Source: Spirochaetota bacterium (lineage in GTDB: Bacteria > Spirochaetota > GWB1-36-13 > JAKPDD01). Taken from it: 64,000 nucleotides of DNA. A program made the position numbers and the translations under genes. Shown one piece after another: positions 1-10,986 of this stretch. The DNA lies in assembly GCA_029552945.1 (NCBI GenBank), contig JAKPDD010000023.1, forward strand, positions 186,001 to 250,000, given 5' to 3'. The notes below the pieces were generated by a model that was not told where the DNA came from, did not search any database, and was given only the letters and a program-made list of their open reading frames with translations. Within the stretch, counting starts at the first letter, position 1; each line of letters opens with the position of its first letter.

Positions 1-2
1 CA

Positions 3-362
3 CTCTTTGTTATAAATGAAAACAAAAAAGCTATTAACAGAATAAAAAGTTATAATAAAGAATTTTATATAAACAGATACGACAAACTTGATATAAAAGA
101 ATTACTTAGTTTTCTATACACTAATTATCAGATAATAAGTCTCTTTGTAGAAGGAGGGGCTTATACAATATCTGAGTTTATAAAACAAAAATTTTGTGAT
201 CAAATTTTTTGCTTTATAGGAAATAGGATAATAGGGGAGGGTATATCAATAGGGACAAATATATATAAAAAAGATATTAATGAACCCCCATTTTTATCCG
301 ATTTTAAGATAAAAAAAATCGGAGATAATATACTCATATATGATAAAGTTAAATGGCAATAA
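3..362 (+). CDS. ribD: RibD C-terminal reductase domain (5'-truncated by window edge)
   Basis: Frame 3 is open from the window start to TAA at 360-362; translation contains ..LFVEGGAYTISEFIKQKFCDQIFCFIGNRIIGEG.., typical of the RibD/RibG reductase C-terminus. Not in the supplied ORF list because the start lies outside the window. Confidence 0.7.
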   Translation, partial: LFVINENKKAINRIKSYNKEFYINRYDKLDIKELLSFLYTNYQIISLFVEGGAYTISEFIKQKFCDQIFCFIGNRIIGEGISIGTNIYKKDINEPPFLSDFKIKKIGDNILIYDKVKWQ

Positions 363-1557
363 TGCTGGGGAAAAAATATTCCTAGAAGCAAAAAACTTAC
401 TCAAAAAAGGAAATTTTAAAAAAGCAAAAAAACTATTTGAAATCTCACTTTCTTATAAAATGCCACTCCCCAAAGTACTGCTATATATTGGTATAGTTGA
501 TTTTTATAGCCTTAATATAGGCGATGCTTTCAGAAACTTTCAAAATGTTATTGGTTCTGGCAATATAATAGGTGATGTCTATTTTTACTTAGGTAAAATA
601 TTTAGATTGATAAATAATGAAACTGAGTCTATAGAAAACTTTAAAAAGGCAATACTTTTATCTGAATCAGAAATAAATAAATTATTATCTTTTGAAGAAA
701 TTAAAGAAAAGCTTCCTAAAGAAGAGAAAGAATATTATCTAAACAAAGCAAGGAGTTTTTATCTTGTACGAACAACAATACCAAAAGACGAAGACTTATT
801 AGTTAAAGCAATAGATTATAGAATAGAAGGAAATTATGAAAAAACAATAGAAGTTCTCAAAGAATTAATAAACTTATATCCAGGATTTTTTCAGGGATAT
901 ATTGAACTTGCAAAAACTTATGAAATCATTAAAAAACCACATCTATCTTACAAAATATTGAAAGATGTAAAAAAACAGTTTAATGAGATATTAATCTCTA
1001 CAATAATGCCAAAAATAGCATTCAAACTTAGAAAATATAGGGAAAGCCTTTATTATAATATAAAGTTCTTACTTAGGAAAATACCGGAGAATTATAAAAT
1101 TTACCTTAATATTGGTACTTGTTTTGCTTTAATAAATAATGACACTAAAGCACTAAACTTTTTCAAAAAAGCAATAGACTACAATCCATCAGTATTTTAT
1201 CCATATTACAACATAGGTTGTATTTATCAGAAAAATGGTCTTATAGAAGAAGCTTTAGAATATTATAAAGCAGGTTATAACATTTCACCTGAAAACCCTT
1301 TACTCAATTTTAATATAGGTCTTATATATTTTGAAAAGGGTGATTATTTTGAAGCATTATATTTTTTTAATAAAGCTTACGAAAAAGATAATAAGTTTAT
1401 AGAAGCAAAAACAAACTTTGAAGCTGTAAGAATAATAAAAACTGTCGAAAATAATTTTAGCCCTGAGCTTGAGTTTTCACTCCCTTATAAACTTGCAATT
1501 GGATTAAGTATCTTTATGATAGTTTTAAGTTTTATTTATATTATAAAGTGGTTGTAA
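340..1557 (+). CDS. TPR-repeat protein with C-terminal transmembrane segment
   Basis: Repeated TPR-like helices (e.g. PYYNIGCIYQKNGLIEEALEYYKAGYNISPENP), hydrophobic C-terminus; overlaps the upstream RibD-like frame by 23 nt. Confidence 0.8.
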   Translation: MIKLNGNNAGEKIFLEAKNLLKKGNFKKAKKLFEISLSYKMPLPKVLLYIGIVDFYSLNIGDAFRNFQNVIGSGNIIGDVYFYLGKIFRLINNETESIENFKKAILLSESEINKLLSFEEIKEKLPKEEKEYYLNKARSFYLVRTTIPKDEDLLVKAIDYRIEGNYEKTIEVLKELINLYPGFFQGYIELAKTYEIIKKPHLSYKILKDVKKQFNEILISTIMPKIAFKLRKYRESLYYNIKFLLRKIPENYKIYLNIGTCFALINNDTKALNFFKKAIDYNPSVFYPYYNIGCIYQKNGLIEEALEYYKAGYNISPENPLLNFNIGLIYFEKGDYFEALYFFNKAYEKDNKFIEAKTNFEAVRIIKTVENNFSPELEFSLPYKLAIGLSIFMIVLSFIYIIKWL

Positions 1558-1558
1558 A

Positions 1559-2020
1559 ATGGATACTGTACAAAAAGAAAAACTTGAAAAAATAAAAAAA
1601 AATAATGAACTTGAGTTTAAATATCACCTTAGGAACCTTATTAAAAGATGTGAAACAATAGAAGAGTTATGGGAGATTATAATACTATTTAAAATTGAAA
1701 TAAGTCAGGAAAGCTATTTTTATATAGACCAGATAAACAGAATACTGTTTATATATTTATCAGACAATTCTAGAAATATGGATAATGAAAAATATCTTAA
1801 AATAATAAAAATATTAGAGTTTACTGCACCTATTGGCGATAAAGATACAAAAGATATTTTAAATTATATAATAAAAAAATGTCCAAAAGAAAGTAGTTTT
1901 TATCCTTTACTTATGAATCTTTATGCAGAACTTGAACACAGGCTAATGATACTTGAAAAAAAACTCCCAAGTATAAAAATAGCAAAACCAAAAAACATAA
2001 TGGTAGAGTGGTATGAATAA
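1559..2020 (+). CDS. hypothetical protein
   Basis: Intact ORF, tightly spaced between two coding genes on the same strand. Confidence 0.65.
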   Translation: MDTVQKEKLEKIKKNNELEFKYHLRNLIKRCETIEELWEIIILFKIEISQESYFYIDQINRILFIYLSDNSRNMDNEKYLKIIKILEFTAPIGDKDTKDILNYIIKKCPKESSFYPLLMNLYAELEHRLMILEKKLPSIKIAKPKNIMVEWYE

Positions 2021-3545
2021 CAATGTAGAAATACTAAGAACAGAGAACGGTCCCCTAACTTTAAAAATAGATAACAAACTTATACACAGCAGATTTGATC
2101 CGATAAAAGAAGCAGAAAAATTGGTAGAACCAATACTAGGCTATAAAATATACATCGTATTTGGATTAGGTCTTGGTTATCATATAAAAGCACTACTTAA
2201 AAAATCAAATCCCTCTCTGGTTATTGTAATTGAGGATGAAGATTTAATAAAAATATACAAAGAAAAAAATCCAATATACGATGAGAGAATAAAAATTTTT
2301 GGATGTAACGAAAAAGAAAAAATAATAGAGTTTCTTGAAAGTTTTATAACAATAAAGACAATATCAAATATAAAGTTTTTTTACTTAAACAGTCTTTATT
2401 CAATATTTTTTGATAAATACAAAGAAATTGAAAAATATATTAAAATGTTTCTAGACTATTTTTTTCAGAGTATATTTACTGAAGCTGAGTTTTCTGTACT
2501 ATGGTATAGAAACGCAATAAATAATTTAATAAATATTAACAGGTCTTCATCTTACCACATAGAAGGCGATGTAGCTATAATAGGAGCAGGGCCATCCTTA
2601 AAAGACAATCTTGATAATATAAAAAAACTACAGAAAAATATCCCTATAGCATGTGTTGATACTTCTCTTAAACCTTTAATATCATATGGAATTATACCAG
2701 ATATAGTAATCTCTCTTGATTCACAGGTCCATAATTACTATGACTTTATAGGTATAAAAAAAGATTTATTAAAAAATACTATTCTGTGTTTTGATATAAC
2801 AAGTTACTCTTCAATACCTCAATACTTCAATAAAATAATGATTTTTAAAACAGAAAACATACTTACTGAATTCTTTAATATTTTTGAAGAAAGATTAAAA
2901 ATACCAGAAGTTCTGGCCGGTGGTTCCGTATCAGCATCTGCTCTCTCTCTTTTATACAATATGGGAGCAAGTTCAATAGTACTCATAGGGCATGACTTTG
3001 AATATGACATAATAACTCACAGCATAAGTACTCCATCCTATTTGAAACTTCTATTTTCAAGCAATAAACTATTCCCTCTTCATAGTAAGTTCTACAATAT
3101 CATATTGAAAAGAGGAAAAAGAGACCTTTTTATGAAAAATCTAAAAAAATGGTTTGAAGACTTTATTAGTACATACAAAATAAAATTATATCATATTGGT
3201 AGCACAAATAAACTTGTAAATGCTAAATATACTATTGATAATAATCTAAAAGGTAAAATATATAGCTTTAAAAAAATACCAAAAGATAATGATTTTATAA
3301 AACTAAAACTTAAAAAAATACACGATATACTTGATAATTTAAGATGTTCTGAAAATATAGAGGATTTTTTAAAAAAGAAGAATAATTTAGATAATGATAT
3401 GAAAAATTTAATAAATAAAATTTTAATAAAACAGGAACTATACCTTGAAAGAAAAAACTATAATCCTACTTTGTTCCTTGGTGGAGCTTTTGGAGCAATA
3501 GATAGAATAAATAAAGCAATAAAAATCACAATAGGAAAGTTATGA
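2013..3545 (+). CDS. DUF115 / motility-accessory-factor (MAF)-type protein, 6-hydroxymethylpterin pyrophosphokinase MptE-like domain
   Basis: Motif VAIIGAGPSLKDNLDNIKKLQKNIPIACVDTSLKPLISYGIIPDIVISLD and GGSVSASALSLLYNMGASSIVLIGHDF are characteristic of DUF115 proteins. Confidence 0.8.
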   Translation: MNNNVEILRTENGPLTLKIDNKLIHSRFDPIKEAEKLVEPILGYKIYIVFGLGLGYHIKALLKKSNPSLVIVIEDEDLIKIYKEKNPIYDERIKIFGCNEKEKIIEFLESFITIKTISNIKFFYLNSLYSIFFDKYKEIEKYIKMFLDYFFQSIFTEAEFSVLWYRNAINNLININRSSSYHIEGDVAIIGAGPSLKDNLDNIKKLQKNIPIACVDTSLKPLISYGIIPDIVISLDSQVHNYYDFIGIKKDLLKNTILCFDITSYSSIPQYFNKIMIFKTENILTEFFNIFEERLKIPEVLAGGSVSASALSLLYNMGASSIVLIGHDFEYDIITHSISTPSYLKLLFSSNKLFPLHSKFYNIILKRGKRDLFMKNLKKWFEDFISTYKIKLYHIGSTNKLVNAKYTIDNNLKGKIYSFKKIPKDNDFIKLKLKKIHDILDNLRCSENIEDFLKKKNNLDNDMKNLINKILIKQELYLERKNYNPTLFLGGAFGAIDRINKAIKITIGKL

Positions 3546-4495
3546 TAAAATGTGCAGTAGTTGGCCTTGGTAGAATAGGTTGGGAATTAAGTAATGATCC
3601 TAAAAGAGAAAAACCTACAACTCACGTAGAATGTATATTATCCACGGAAGAAACAGAATTAGTAGCTGGATGTGATATAGATTCTGATAAAGTAGAAAAA
3701 TTTCAAAAAAGATTTAAAATCAATACATACAAGAATATAGATGAAATGTTAAATAAAGAAAAGATAGATATACTTCATATAGCAACCCCCACAAAAACTC
3801 ATAAAGAAATATTAATTAAAGCAATAGATAAAAATATACCTGTGATAATATGTGAAAAGCCCCTTACCTCAAACCTTAAAGAAGCAAAAAAAGTACTAAA
3901 AAAGATAAAAAAATCATCATCAAAATTGATAGTAAATTATGAAAGAAGATATTCAAAAGATTACAAATATGTAAAAGAAATTATAGAATCAAAAAAATAT
4001 GGTGAACTATTATCTATAAATGGAAAACTTTATATAAAAACAGGTTCTATAAAAAAAGCTTTATGGCATGATGCAACACATTTGATAGATATAATAATGT
4101 TTTTAACAGGTGAAAATAAAATTAAATTAAAAAATGTTTTAAACAATAATAAAGTTTTAAATCTATTTTTCAAATCAGATACTAAATCAATAACAATAGA
4201 AATTTCCAACTTATCAGATTATTTACTATTTGAAGTTGATCTCTTATTTGAAAAGGGTAGAATATTAGTTGGAAATGGTATATTTAAAGAGTATGCTTCG
4301 GAAGATAGCCCGTTTTATACTGGATTTAAGTCTTTAATAGAAAAAGAAATAGAGTTCAATAAAACAGAATATTTTATAGGTATGTTTAGAGACGCTATAA
4401 AATCTTTTAAAGAAAAAAATTATATTCCTTTAAGCAATATATACACATCTTATGAAAATATAAAGATAATGACAAAAATAATTAAATACTTATAA
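3542..4495 (+). CDS. Gfo/Idh/MocA-family oxidoreductase
   Basis: N-terminal GLGRIGWELS Rossmann motif, D-HIATPTKTHKEI and CEKPLTSNLKEAKK (EKP motif). Confidence 0.85.
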   Translation: MIKCAVVGLGRIGWELSNDPKREKPTTHVECILSTEETELVAGCDIDSDKVEKFQKRFKINTYKNIDEMLNKEKIDILHIATPTKTHKEILIKAIDKNIPVIICEKPLTSNLKEAKKVLKKIKKSSSKLIVNYERRYSKDYKYVKEIIESKKYGELLSINGKLYIKTGSIKKALWHDATHLIDIIMFLTGENKIKLKNVLNNNKVLNLFFKSDTKSITIEISNLSDYLLFEVDLLFEKGRILVGNGIFKEYASEDSPFYTGFKSLIEKEIEFNKTEYFIGMFRDAIKSFKEKNYIPLSNIYTSYENIKIMTKIIKYL

Positions 4496-4548
4496 AATAT
4501 CTTTTTTAACCGAAAAATTTTATGATAAACTTAATATAAGGACCTTTT

Positions 4549-5457
4549 ATGAAAAAAATTACTCTTTTTATTTTTTTAGTATTAGCATATAACATTTTTT
4601 CTGCTGATATAACAGTATTGATATCACCAGAAAAAACTATATTTTACAGAGGAGAAGAAATAAAGTTATATTTTAAAGTTATAAATACATCAGATAAAAT
4701 AATACAGCTCAATATTGCTGACTATAAACCTTTTAATTATTATATAAAAGTATATACACCAGAAAATACACCTGTAAAAGAAAAAGATGATTTTTTTTCA
4801 GAGTACCTTGATAGATACAATGGTCATAAAAAAAATATTATAAAGACAGAGTTTTCAACAACCAAACTCGAACCAAATGGCATAATAGGTATAACAATAG
4901 ATATCAATAAGATATATGACCTTCAGCCTGGAATCTATCTTGTAGTTGCTGAGTTCTATCCACTCTCTATATTAAACAATTCTGTATATTTATATAAAAG
5001 TCCAACAATAAAAATAATAGTGAAAGAAGATATAAAATTGGGGAAAAAAGAAGAAAAATATAAAGAATTACCCAAAACAACAACTCCTGAACAAAGTATT
5101 AGATACTTTTTTGATGGGAAATTAGAAAGAAATTGGGAAAAGTTTTTCTCAGTTTTACACTTAAGAGAACTTATTAAGTATTTTCCTACGTTTAAAGAAG
5201 CTTACGAAAACTCTACAGATGATGAAAAAAACAAAATTTTAAACGATTTTAAAACATTCTTAAAAGACCTTAATTCTGATGAAAAATTTATAAATTATAC
5301 AATAGAAGAGATAGTAATAAGGAAAGATAAAGCGATAGCAAAAGTTATAACAACTTCAAGGTTTCAAGAAATAATAATAAAACGAGAATACAAAATAGGA
5401 CTTATGTTACACGATCAATGGTATATATATGGCTATAGTGTACTTCAAAAAAGGTAA
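4549..5457 (+). CDS. exported hypothetical protein
   Basis: Signal-peptide-like N-terminus MKKITLFIFLVLAYNIFSA; purine-rich RBS (AAGGACC) upstream. Confidence 0.65.
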   Translation: MKKITLFIFLVLAYNIFSADITVLISPEKTIFYRGEEIKLYFKVINTSDKIIQLNIADYKPFNYYIKVYTPENTPVKEKDDFFSEYLDRYNGHKKNIIKTEFSTTKLEPNGIIGITIDINKIYDLQPGIYLVVAEFYPLSILNNSVYLYKSPTIKIIVKEDIKLGKKEEKYKELPKTTTPEQSIRYFFDGKLERNWEKFFSVLHLRELIKYFPTFKEAYENSTDDEKNKILNDFKTFLKDLNSDEKFINYTIEEIVIRKDKAIAKVITTSRFQEIIIKREYKIGLMLHDQWYIYGYSVLQKR

Positions 5458-5553
5458 TACTTTCAACTAAAATTAAATATCAAAAAAATATTTCCAGAAG
5501 TTTTTCCATTTTTGTTATATTTAAGTTTTATATTAAATAAAAGGAGAGAAACA

Positions 5554-6015
5554 ATGATAAAAAAATTTTTTTTTAGTCTTTCGATAATTCTTGTACTAAG
5601 CTTAAAAGTATTTCCTGCAAGCGGTTCTCAATTACAGCTTGAAACAATAGGGGCAACTAGTGCTTCAACTTTATATCTATCATACATGGCAATAGGAGTT
5701 GTCGCTGATTCATACCAGAGTAAAGTATACAATAAAGATACAGCTAAAGGATTTGTAAGAGAAGCTATTGCAGTAATTGGAGTATGTAAAAATTATATGA
5801 ATCAACTAATAGAAAAAGGAGAAATGTCACCCAATGATATTAAAACAGCCAAACTTATTGTTGAAACCTATGATTTTTTAATAAATGAAGGACAAAACTT
5901 TATAAATTATGTTGATACAAATGATAGCAAATATGTACAGTTATTTCATGATTTCAGGAAAAAAGCTTGGAATAATATAAGTAATATTCTTGGGCTTAAT
6001 AAAAAAGGACAATAA
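5554..6015 (+). CDS. exported hypothetical protein (start moved to ATG at 5554 downstream of AAGGAGAG)
   Basis: RBS AAAAGGAGAGAAACAATG; signal peptide MIKKFFFSLSIILVLSLKVFPASG. Confidence 0.65.
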   Translation: MIKKFFFSLSIILVLSLKVFPASGSQLQLETIGATSASTLYLSYMAIGVVADSYQSKVYNKDTAKGFVREAIAVIGVCKNYMNQLIEKGEMSPNDIKTAKLIVETYDFLINEGQNFINYVDTNDSKYVQLFHDFRKKAWNNISNILGLNKKGQ

Positions 6016-6035
6016 TTTTAAATTATAATTAAAAC

Positions 6036-6072
6036 TTATCTGAGTCAATCTAATTAGTTTTGACTCAGATAA
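6036..6072. terminator. hairpin between convergent genes, likely bidirectional terminator
   Basis: TTATCTGAGTCAA (6036-6048) and TTGACTCAGATAA (6060-6072): 13-bp perfect inverted repeat with 11-nt loop. Confidence 0.65.
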
Positions 6073-6157
6073 TATAAAAAAATTTCACATTACCAATATA
6101 GCATATCTTATAAAATCAGCAGTTATAAAATCAAGTATTTAAAATTGTAAGCTTTAT

Positions 6158-6739
6158 TTATGCAACATCTTTTAATTTTATTTCTCCACTTTTCCTTGCA
6201 TTTTTCTCAATTATTATAAATACTATACCACCTGTTATTCCAAGTGCTAGGATAAGAACTAATCTTAAAACCTTTTTACCAGTAACTGAACCTGTAGGTA
6301 AAGTATCAATAATTTCTTTTAATTTCTTTACATCTTCAGAATTATAAGAAGCCTTAACATCTTCTGGCATAGAAGACTCTATTTCGTTTATTATTTTAAG
6401 TATTTTATCAATACCCTCTCTAGCTTTAAAAGTTTTAGTTTCCAATTCTGCCATATCTTTTGTTCTTGCACCGCTTGTTATAAGGTTAGGTTCAATCTCA
6501 CCTATTATCTCAGTAATTTTAGCCACTTTTTCTTTTAACTCTTCAGCATATTTAGTATCCTTTATATTAGGTATAAGTTCATCTGTAAAATATGTATCAA
6601 CATAGATATTTATTTTTTCATGAAAATTAACAAGATTATCTTTGTATTGACTTGTATGAATATCAACTACAAAAGTTATTACTATAGCTACTATAAGAGA
6701 CAAAAATAAGAATAAAAATAACAAATTTTTTTTATTCAT
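6158..6739 (-). CDS. hypothetical membrane protein (N- and C-terminal hydrophobic segments)
   Basis: ORF with RBS (GGAGAAACAG) before ATG; two hydrophobic stretches. Confidence 0.6.
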   Translation of the reverse strand: MNKKNLLFLFLFLSLIVAIVITFVVDIHTSQYKDNLVNFHEKINIYVDTYFTDELIPNIKDTKYAEELKEKVAKITEIIGEIEPNLITSGARTKDMAELETKTFKAREGIDKILKIINEIESSMPEDVKASYNSEDVKKLKEIIDTLPTGSVTGKKVLRLVLILALGITGGIVFIIIEKNARKSGEIKLKDVA

Positions 6740-6767
6740 TCTGTTTCTCCTTGAATTGATTTGAATT

Positions 6768-6803
6768 TTTTATAGTAATAGGGTCCCCCCTATTACTATA
6801 AAA
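6768..6803. terminator. strong 16-bp stem-loop between ppdK and the downstream gene; terminator or mRNA-stability element
   Basis: TTTTATAGTAATAGGG / CCCTATTACTATAAAA perfect arms, 4-nt loop TCCC; no clear U-tract on either strand. Confidence 0.5.
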
Positions 6804-6826
6804 TTATAACTAATTCTGATTTATTG

Positions 6827-9460
6827 TCAAGACTTTTTTGATTCCCTTACAGCAGCCTGTGCAGCGGCAAGTATAGCGATCGGTACTCTATAAGGAGAGC
6901 AAGAAACATAATCAAGTCCTGCTCTATGACAAAAGTTAATACTTTCAGGGTCGCCACCATGTTCCCCACAAATTCCAGTTTTAAGATCAGGTCTTGTCGT
7001 TTTACCCTTTTTAACAGCCATTTCTATAAGCATGCCAACCCCTTCATCTATTGTAACAAATGGATCCTTTTCTATTATTCCCTGTCTTCTATATTCAACT
7101 ATAAAACTTCCAGCATCATCTCTTGAGAAACCAAAAGTCATTTGAGTAAGGTCATTGGTGCCAAAAGAGAAAAACTCAGCCTCTTCTGCTATTTTATCAG
7201 CAATAAGAGCTGCTCTTGGTACTTCTATCATAGTACCTATCTTATAAGTTATATCAGCTTTATTCTCTGATATTATTTTATCAGCTGTTTTTTTAATCAT
7301 ATCTTTCAATACTTTCATTTCATTCAAAGTACCTACCAATGATACCATTATTTCAGGTATAACATTAAAACCCTCTTTTTTACATTCAATAGCAGCTTCT
7401 ATTATTGCTCTTACCTGCATCTGATATATTTCCGGATATGTAATACCCAATCTACATCCTCTATGTCCAAGCATTGGGTTAAACTCTTTTAAAGATTGAT
7501 TTTTTGCTTTCAGTCTTTCTTCTGATACCCCCATCTGTTTTGCTACCTCTTTTATCTCTTCATCTGTATGAGGTAAAAACTCATGTAAAGGTGGATCAAG
7601 AAGTCTTATAGTAACTGGCAAGTTATTCATCTTCTTAAATATCTCTTTGAAGTCACCTTTTTGCATAGGAAGGATTTTATTAAGTGCTCTTTCTCTCTCC
7701 TCTTTTGTTTCTGATAATATCATCTCTCTTACAGCAACAATTCTATCACCTTCAAAGAACATATGCTCAGTTCTAGTAAGACCAACTCCTTCTGCTCCAA
7801 AAGATACCGCAACTTCAGCATCCTTAGGAGTATCAGCATTAGCCCTAACCCTTAATTTTCTATATTTATTTGCCCAGTCCATCACTACTTTAAAGTTACC
7901 AGTTGAAATATCTGGTTTAACAAGGTCAACTTTTCCTTCTATTACCTCTCCTGTAGTACCATTTATAGATATAAAATCTCCCTCTTTAAACACCTTATCG
8001 CCTATCTTACATATTCCTTTATCTTCATCTATACTCAATGCTGAACAACCAACAACACACGGTTTCCCCATGGCTCTTGTAACAACAGCTGCATGAGATG
8101 TCATACCACCTCTTGCTGTCAATATACCCTCAGCAGCATGCATACCCCCAAGGTCTTCTGGTGAAGTCTCAAGTCTAACAAGAACAACCGGCTCACCCTT
8201 AAGACCTATCTCTTCAGCTTTTTTAGAATCAAATATTATTTTACCTACTGCAGCACCAGGTGAAGCATTTAAACCCTTTGCTATAACTTTATATTTTGCC
8301 TTCGGATCAATCATTGGGTGTAACAACTGATTTAACTGTTCTGGGTCAATCTTAAGTAGAGCTTCTTTTTCATCTATAAGACCCTCTTTTACAAGATCTA
8401 TTGCTATTTTTAAGGCAGCATGAGCTGTTCTTTTCCCATTTCTTGTCTGAAGTATATAAAGATTCCCTTTTTCTATTGTAAACTCTATATCCTGCATATC
8501 TTTATAGTGTTTCTCAAGTATATTTCTTACATTAAGTAATTGCTCATAAACTTTTTTATTATCCTCTTTTAACTTTGATATAGGGAATGGCGTCCTTATA
8601 CCTGCAACAACATCTTCACCCTGAGCATTTGGTAAATATTCTCCATAAAACTCATTTTCTCCATTAGACGGATTTCTTGTAAAGCAGACCCCTGTACCAG
8701 AATCATCACCCATATTACCAAAAACCATAGCAACAATATTAACCGCAGTTCCAAGAAGTCCAGAGATTTTATTTAATTCTCTATACTTTATAGCCCTCTC
8801 ATTATTCCATGATCTGAATACAGCATTAATAGCCTCCCACAATTGCTTGTTAACATCTTGTGGAAAATCTTCACCTGTTTCATCCTTATATATTTTTTTA
8901 TATTTTTCAACTATCTTTTTAAGTTTATCAGCCGGTATTTCTCTATCCTCTTTTACTCCTATTTCATCTTTAACCTCTTCAAGAACATTTTCAAATAAAC
9001 TATGGTCAACATTTTTAACCACATTCGAAAACATCTGTATAAATCTCCTATAAGAGTCCCATGCAAACCTTTCATTATTACTAATCTTAGAAAGAGCCTC
9101 AACTGTTTTATCATTAAGACCAAGATTAAGTATAGTATCCATCATACCTGGCATCGATACAGCAGCACCAGACCTTACAGAAACTAGTAAAGGATTGTCC
9201 CCACCAAAATTTTTACCTGTTACTTTTTCAAGTTTTTTAAGGTTTTCATATACCTCTTTTTCTAAAGTTTCAGGATATGATCTGTTGTTTTTATAATAGT
9301 AGTCACAAACCTCAGTAGAAATTGTAAATCCAGGTGGGACAGGTAATCCTATATTAACCATTTCAGCAAGACCTGCTCCTTTACCACCTAAAATATGCTT
9401 CATATCTTTTGAGCCATCAGCCTTGCCATCACCAAAGAAATATACAAACTTTTTGGCCAT
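6827..9460 (-). CDS. ppdK: pyruvate, phosphate dikinase
   Basis: [11 protein letters not shown]-terminus, catalytic His motif [23 protein letters not shown]-terminal [32 protein letters not shown]. Confidence 0.97.
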   Translation of the reverse strand: MAKKFVYFFGDGKADGSKDMKHILGGKGAGLAEMVNIGLPVPPGFTISTEVCDYYYKNNRSYPETLEKEVYENLKKLEKVTGKNFGGDNPLLVSVRSGAAVSMPGMMDTILNLGLNDKTVEALSKISNNERFAWDSYRRFIQMFSNVVKNVDHSLFENVLEEVKDEIGVKEDREIPADKLKKIVEKYKKIYKDETGEDFPQDVNKQLWEAINAVFRSWNNERAIKYRELNKISGLLGTAVNIVAMVFGNMGDDSGTGVCFTRNPSNGENEFYGEYLPNAQGEDVVAGIRTPFPISKLKEDNKKVYEQLLNVRNILEKHYKDMQDIEFTIEKGNLYILQTRNGKRTAHAALKIAIDLVKEGLIDEKEALLKIDPEQLNQLLHPMIDPKAKYKVIAKGLNASPGAAVGKIIFDSKKAEEIGLKGEPVVLVRLETSPEDLGGMHAAEGILTARGGMTSHAAVVTRAMGKPCVVGCSALSIDEDKGICKIGDKVFKEGDFISINGTTGEVIEGKVDLVKPDISTGNFKVVMDWANKYRKLRVRANADTPKDAEVAVSFGAEGVGLTRTEHMFFEGDRIVAVREMILSETKEERERALNKILPMQKGDFKEIFKKMNNLPVTIRLLDPPLHEFLPHTDEEIKEVAKQMGVSEERLKAKNQSLKEFNPMLGHRGCRLGITYPEIYQMQVRAIIEAAIECKKEGFNVIPEIMVSLVGTLNEMKVLKDMIKKTADKIISENKADITYKIGTMIEVPRAALIADKIAEEAEFFSFGTNDLTQMTFGFSRDDAGSFIVEYRRQGIIEKDPFVTIDEGVGMLIEMAVKKGKTTRPDLKTGICGEHGGDPESINFCHRAGLDYVSCSPYRVPIAILAAAQAAVRESKKS

Positions 9461-9729
9461 TTTTAAACCCTCTCAATTTTCTTTTTATATACACAAAATT
9501 TGCAAAAAAATATACATTAAAATTAATATCAATCTAATATAAAAAAGATTAGATTTTTCAAAATTTAAAATATAATTTTTGATTCTAAATAAATAAAAAA
9601 CTTTTATATTTGCCCAGTTAACAAAGATGGTATTCACTTCTTAAATTTTATATTCACTACGTATAAAAATAAGTAGTGGTCCCATGATTAAGTATTATGA
9701 AAAAAGTCAATTAAACAGTTCTATATTTA

Positions 9730-9966
9730 TTGAGTATGGTATTAAAGCATTTAGAGATAAATGGGACTAAACTAAAGTTATCCAAACATGAAATACTTTT
9801 AGAATTAATAGAAGAAGAAAATAAAGAAGTTAAAAATAAACTTCTTTTCTTCCCTCTAGTTATTTTAGATAAATATTTAATTAAATTTGTTAGGGGTGGG
9901 TACCATATCGATTTACCCAAAAAAACTTTTACACTTCAAACTATTAATAATAATCAAGTTTATTAA
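9730..9966 (+). CDS. small hypothetical ORF, possibly degenerate
   Basis: 78-aa ORF in an otherwise non-coding gap; tail overlaps the era 3' end; weak start context. Confidence 0.25.
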   Translation: MSMVLKHLEINGTKLKLSKHEILLELIEEENKEVKNKLLFFPLVILDKYLIKFVRGGYHIDLPKKTFTLQTINNNQVY

Positions 9967-10801
9967 GAAAAACCTTATCTTTTCTCCAATCTTCCTTAAC
10001 TTTAACAAAAAGCTCAAGGTAGACTTTTTTATTTATAAAATCCTCAATTCTTTTTCTTGCCTCAATCCCAATCTTTTTTATCATAGCCCCTGACTTTCCT
10101 ATAATTATCTTTTTCTGGCTATCTTTTTCAGAATATATAATAGCTTTTATTATAGTCATATCCTCTCTCTCTTCCATTTCCTCAACATCAATAAATACCT
10201 GATGAGGAATCTCTTCTTTAAGATTTTTTATTATAGCCTCTCTTATATACTCAGAAACAAAAAACCTTATTGTCCTATCAGAGACAATATCTTCAGGATA
10301 ATACTGAATATTATCAGGAAGTAAAGAAACTATCTTTTCAAGTAACTTATCTGTATTAAAACCAGTTAGGGCTGAAATGTGTATTGTATAAAATCCTAAT
10401 GATTTTTCTTCTTCAGAAAACTCTTTCATCTTAATATCAGACTTATTAACAGCAACTACAACTTTGTCTTTATGTAAATTATTTAAAATATTAGAATATT
10501 CGAATAGTGACTCCTCTGGAGTTATAAGCAGTACTATTATATCTATATCTTTCAGGGCATCTTCTATATATTTTATAAGTTTTTCATCTAAAAAATGCTT
10601 AGTATTCTTTATAATCCCGGGGGTATCTTTAAATATTATTTGAAAACCCTTTTCTTTATCAGTTAATATACAGTTTATAATATTTCTAGTAGTCTGAGGA
10701 ATAGGAGAGACAATAGTAAGATTGTCATTTAACAGTCTATTTATAAGAGATGATTTCCCAGCATTTGGTTTACCTATTATTGAGACAAATCCAGATTTCA
10801 T
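9944..10801 (-). CDS. era: GTPase Era
   Basis: GKPNAGKSSLINRL (G1), DTPG (G3), NKSD (G4), C-terminal KH-like region IIGKSGAMIKKIGIEARKRIE. Confidence 0.95.
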   Translation of the reverse strand: MKSGFVSIIGKPNAGKSSLINRLLNDNLTIVSPIPQTTRNIINCILTDKEKGFQIIFKDTPGIIKNTKHFLDEKLIKYIEDALKDIDIIVLLITPEESLFEYSNILNNLHKDKVVVAVNKSDIKMKEFSEEEKSLGFYTIHISALTGFNTDKLLEKIVSLLPDNIQYYPEDIVSDRTIRFFVSEYIREAIIKNLKEEIPHQVFIDVEEMEEREDMTIIKAIIYSEKDSQKKIIIGKSGAMIKKIGIEARKRIEDFINKKVYLELFVKVKEDWRKDKVFLNKLDYY

Positions 10802-10986
10802 ATGTAATCCTTAAAACTATATTATTAACCTTATAGTAGAAATTTAAATATTTACTTAATATAAAATTGAGTAAAAACTAATAAAAAATTTATAATATTT
10901 AAATTAAATTTTATCACTAAAATTCTTTTATTTATTTTAAAAAATTTTTTTAAATAGAGCCTAATAAACAAAACAAGTGAGGAAAA

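Noticed and set aside
7647-8096. 149-aa + strand ORF antisense to ppdK
   Set aside because: Lies wholly inside the well-supported ppdK gene on the other strand; low-complexity S/L/T composition typical of antisense frames.
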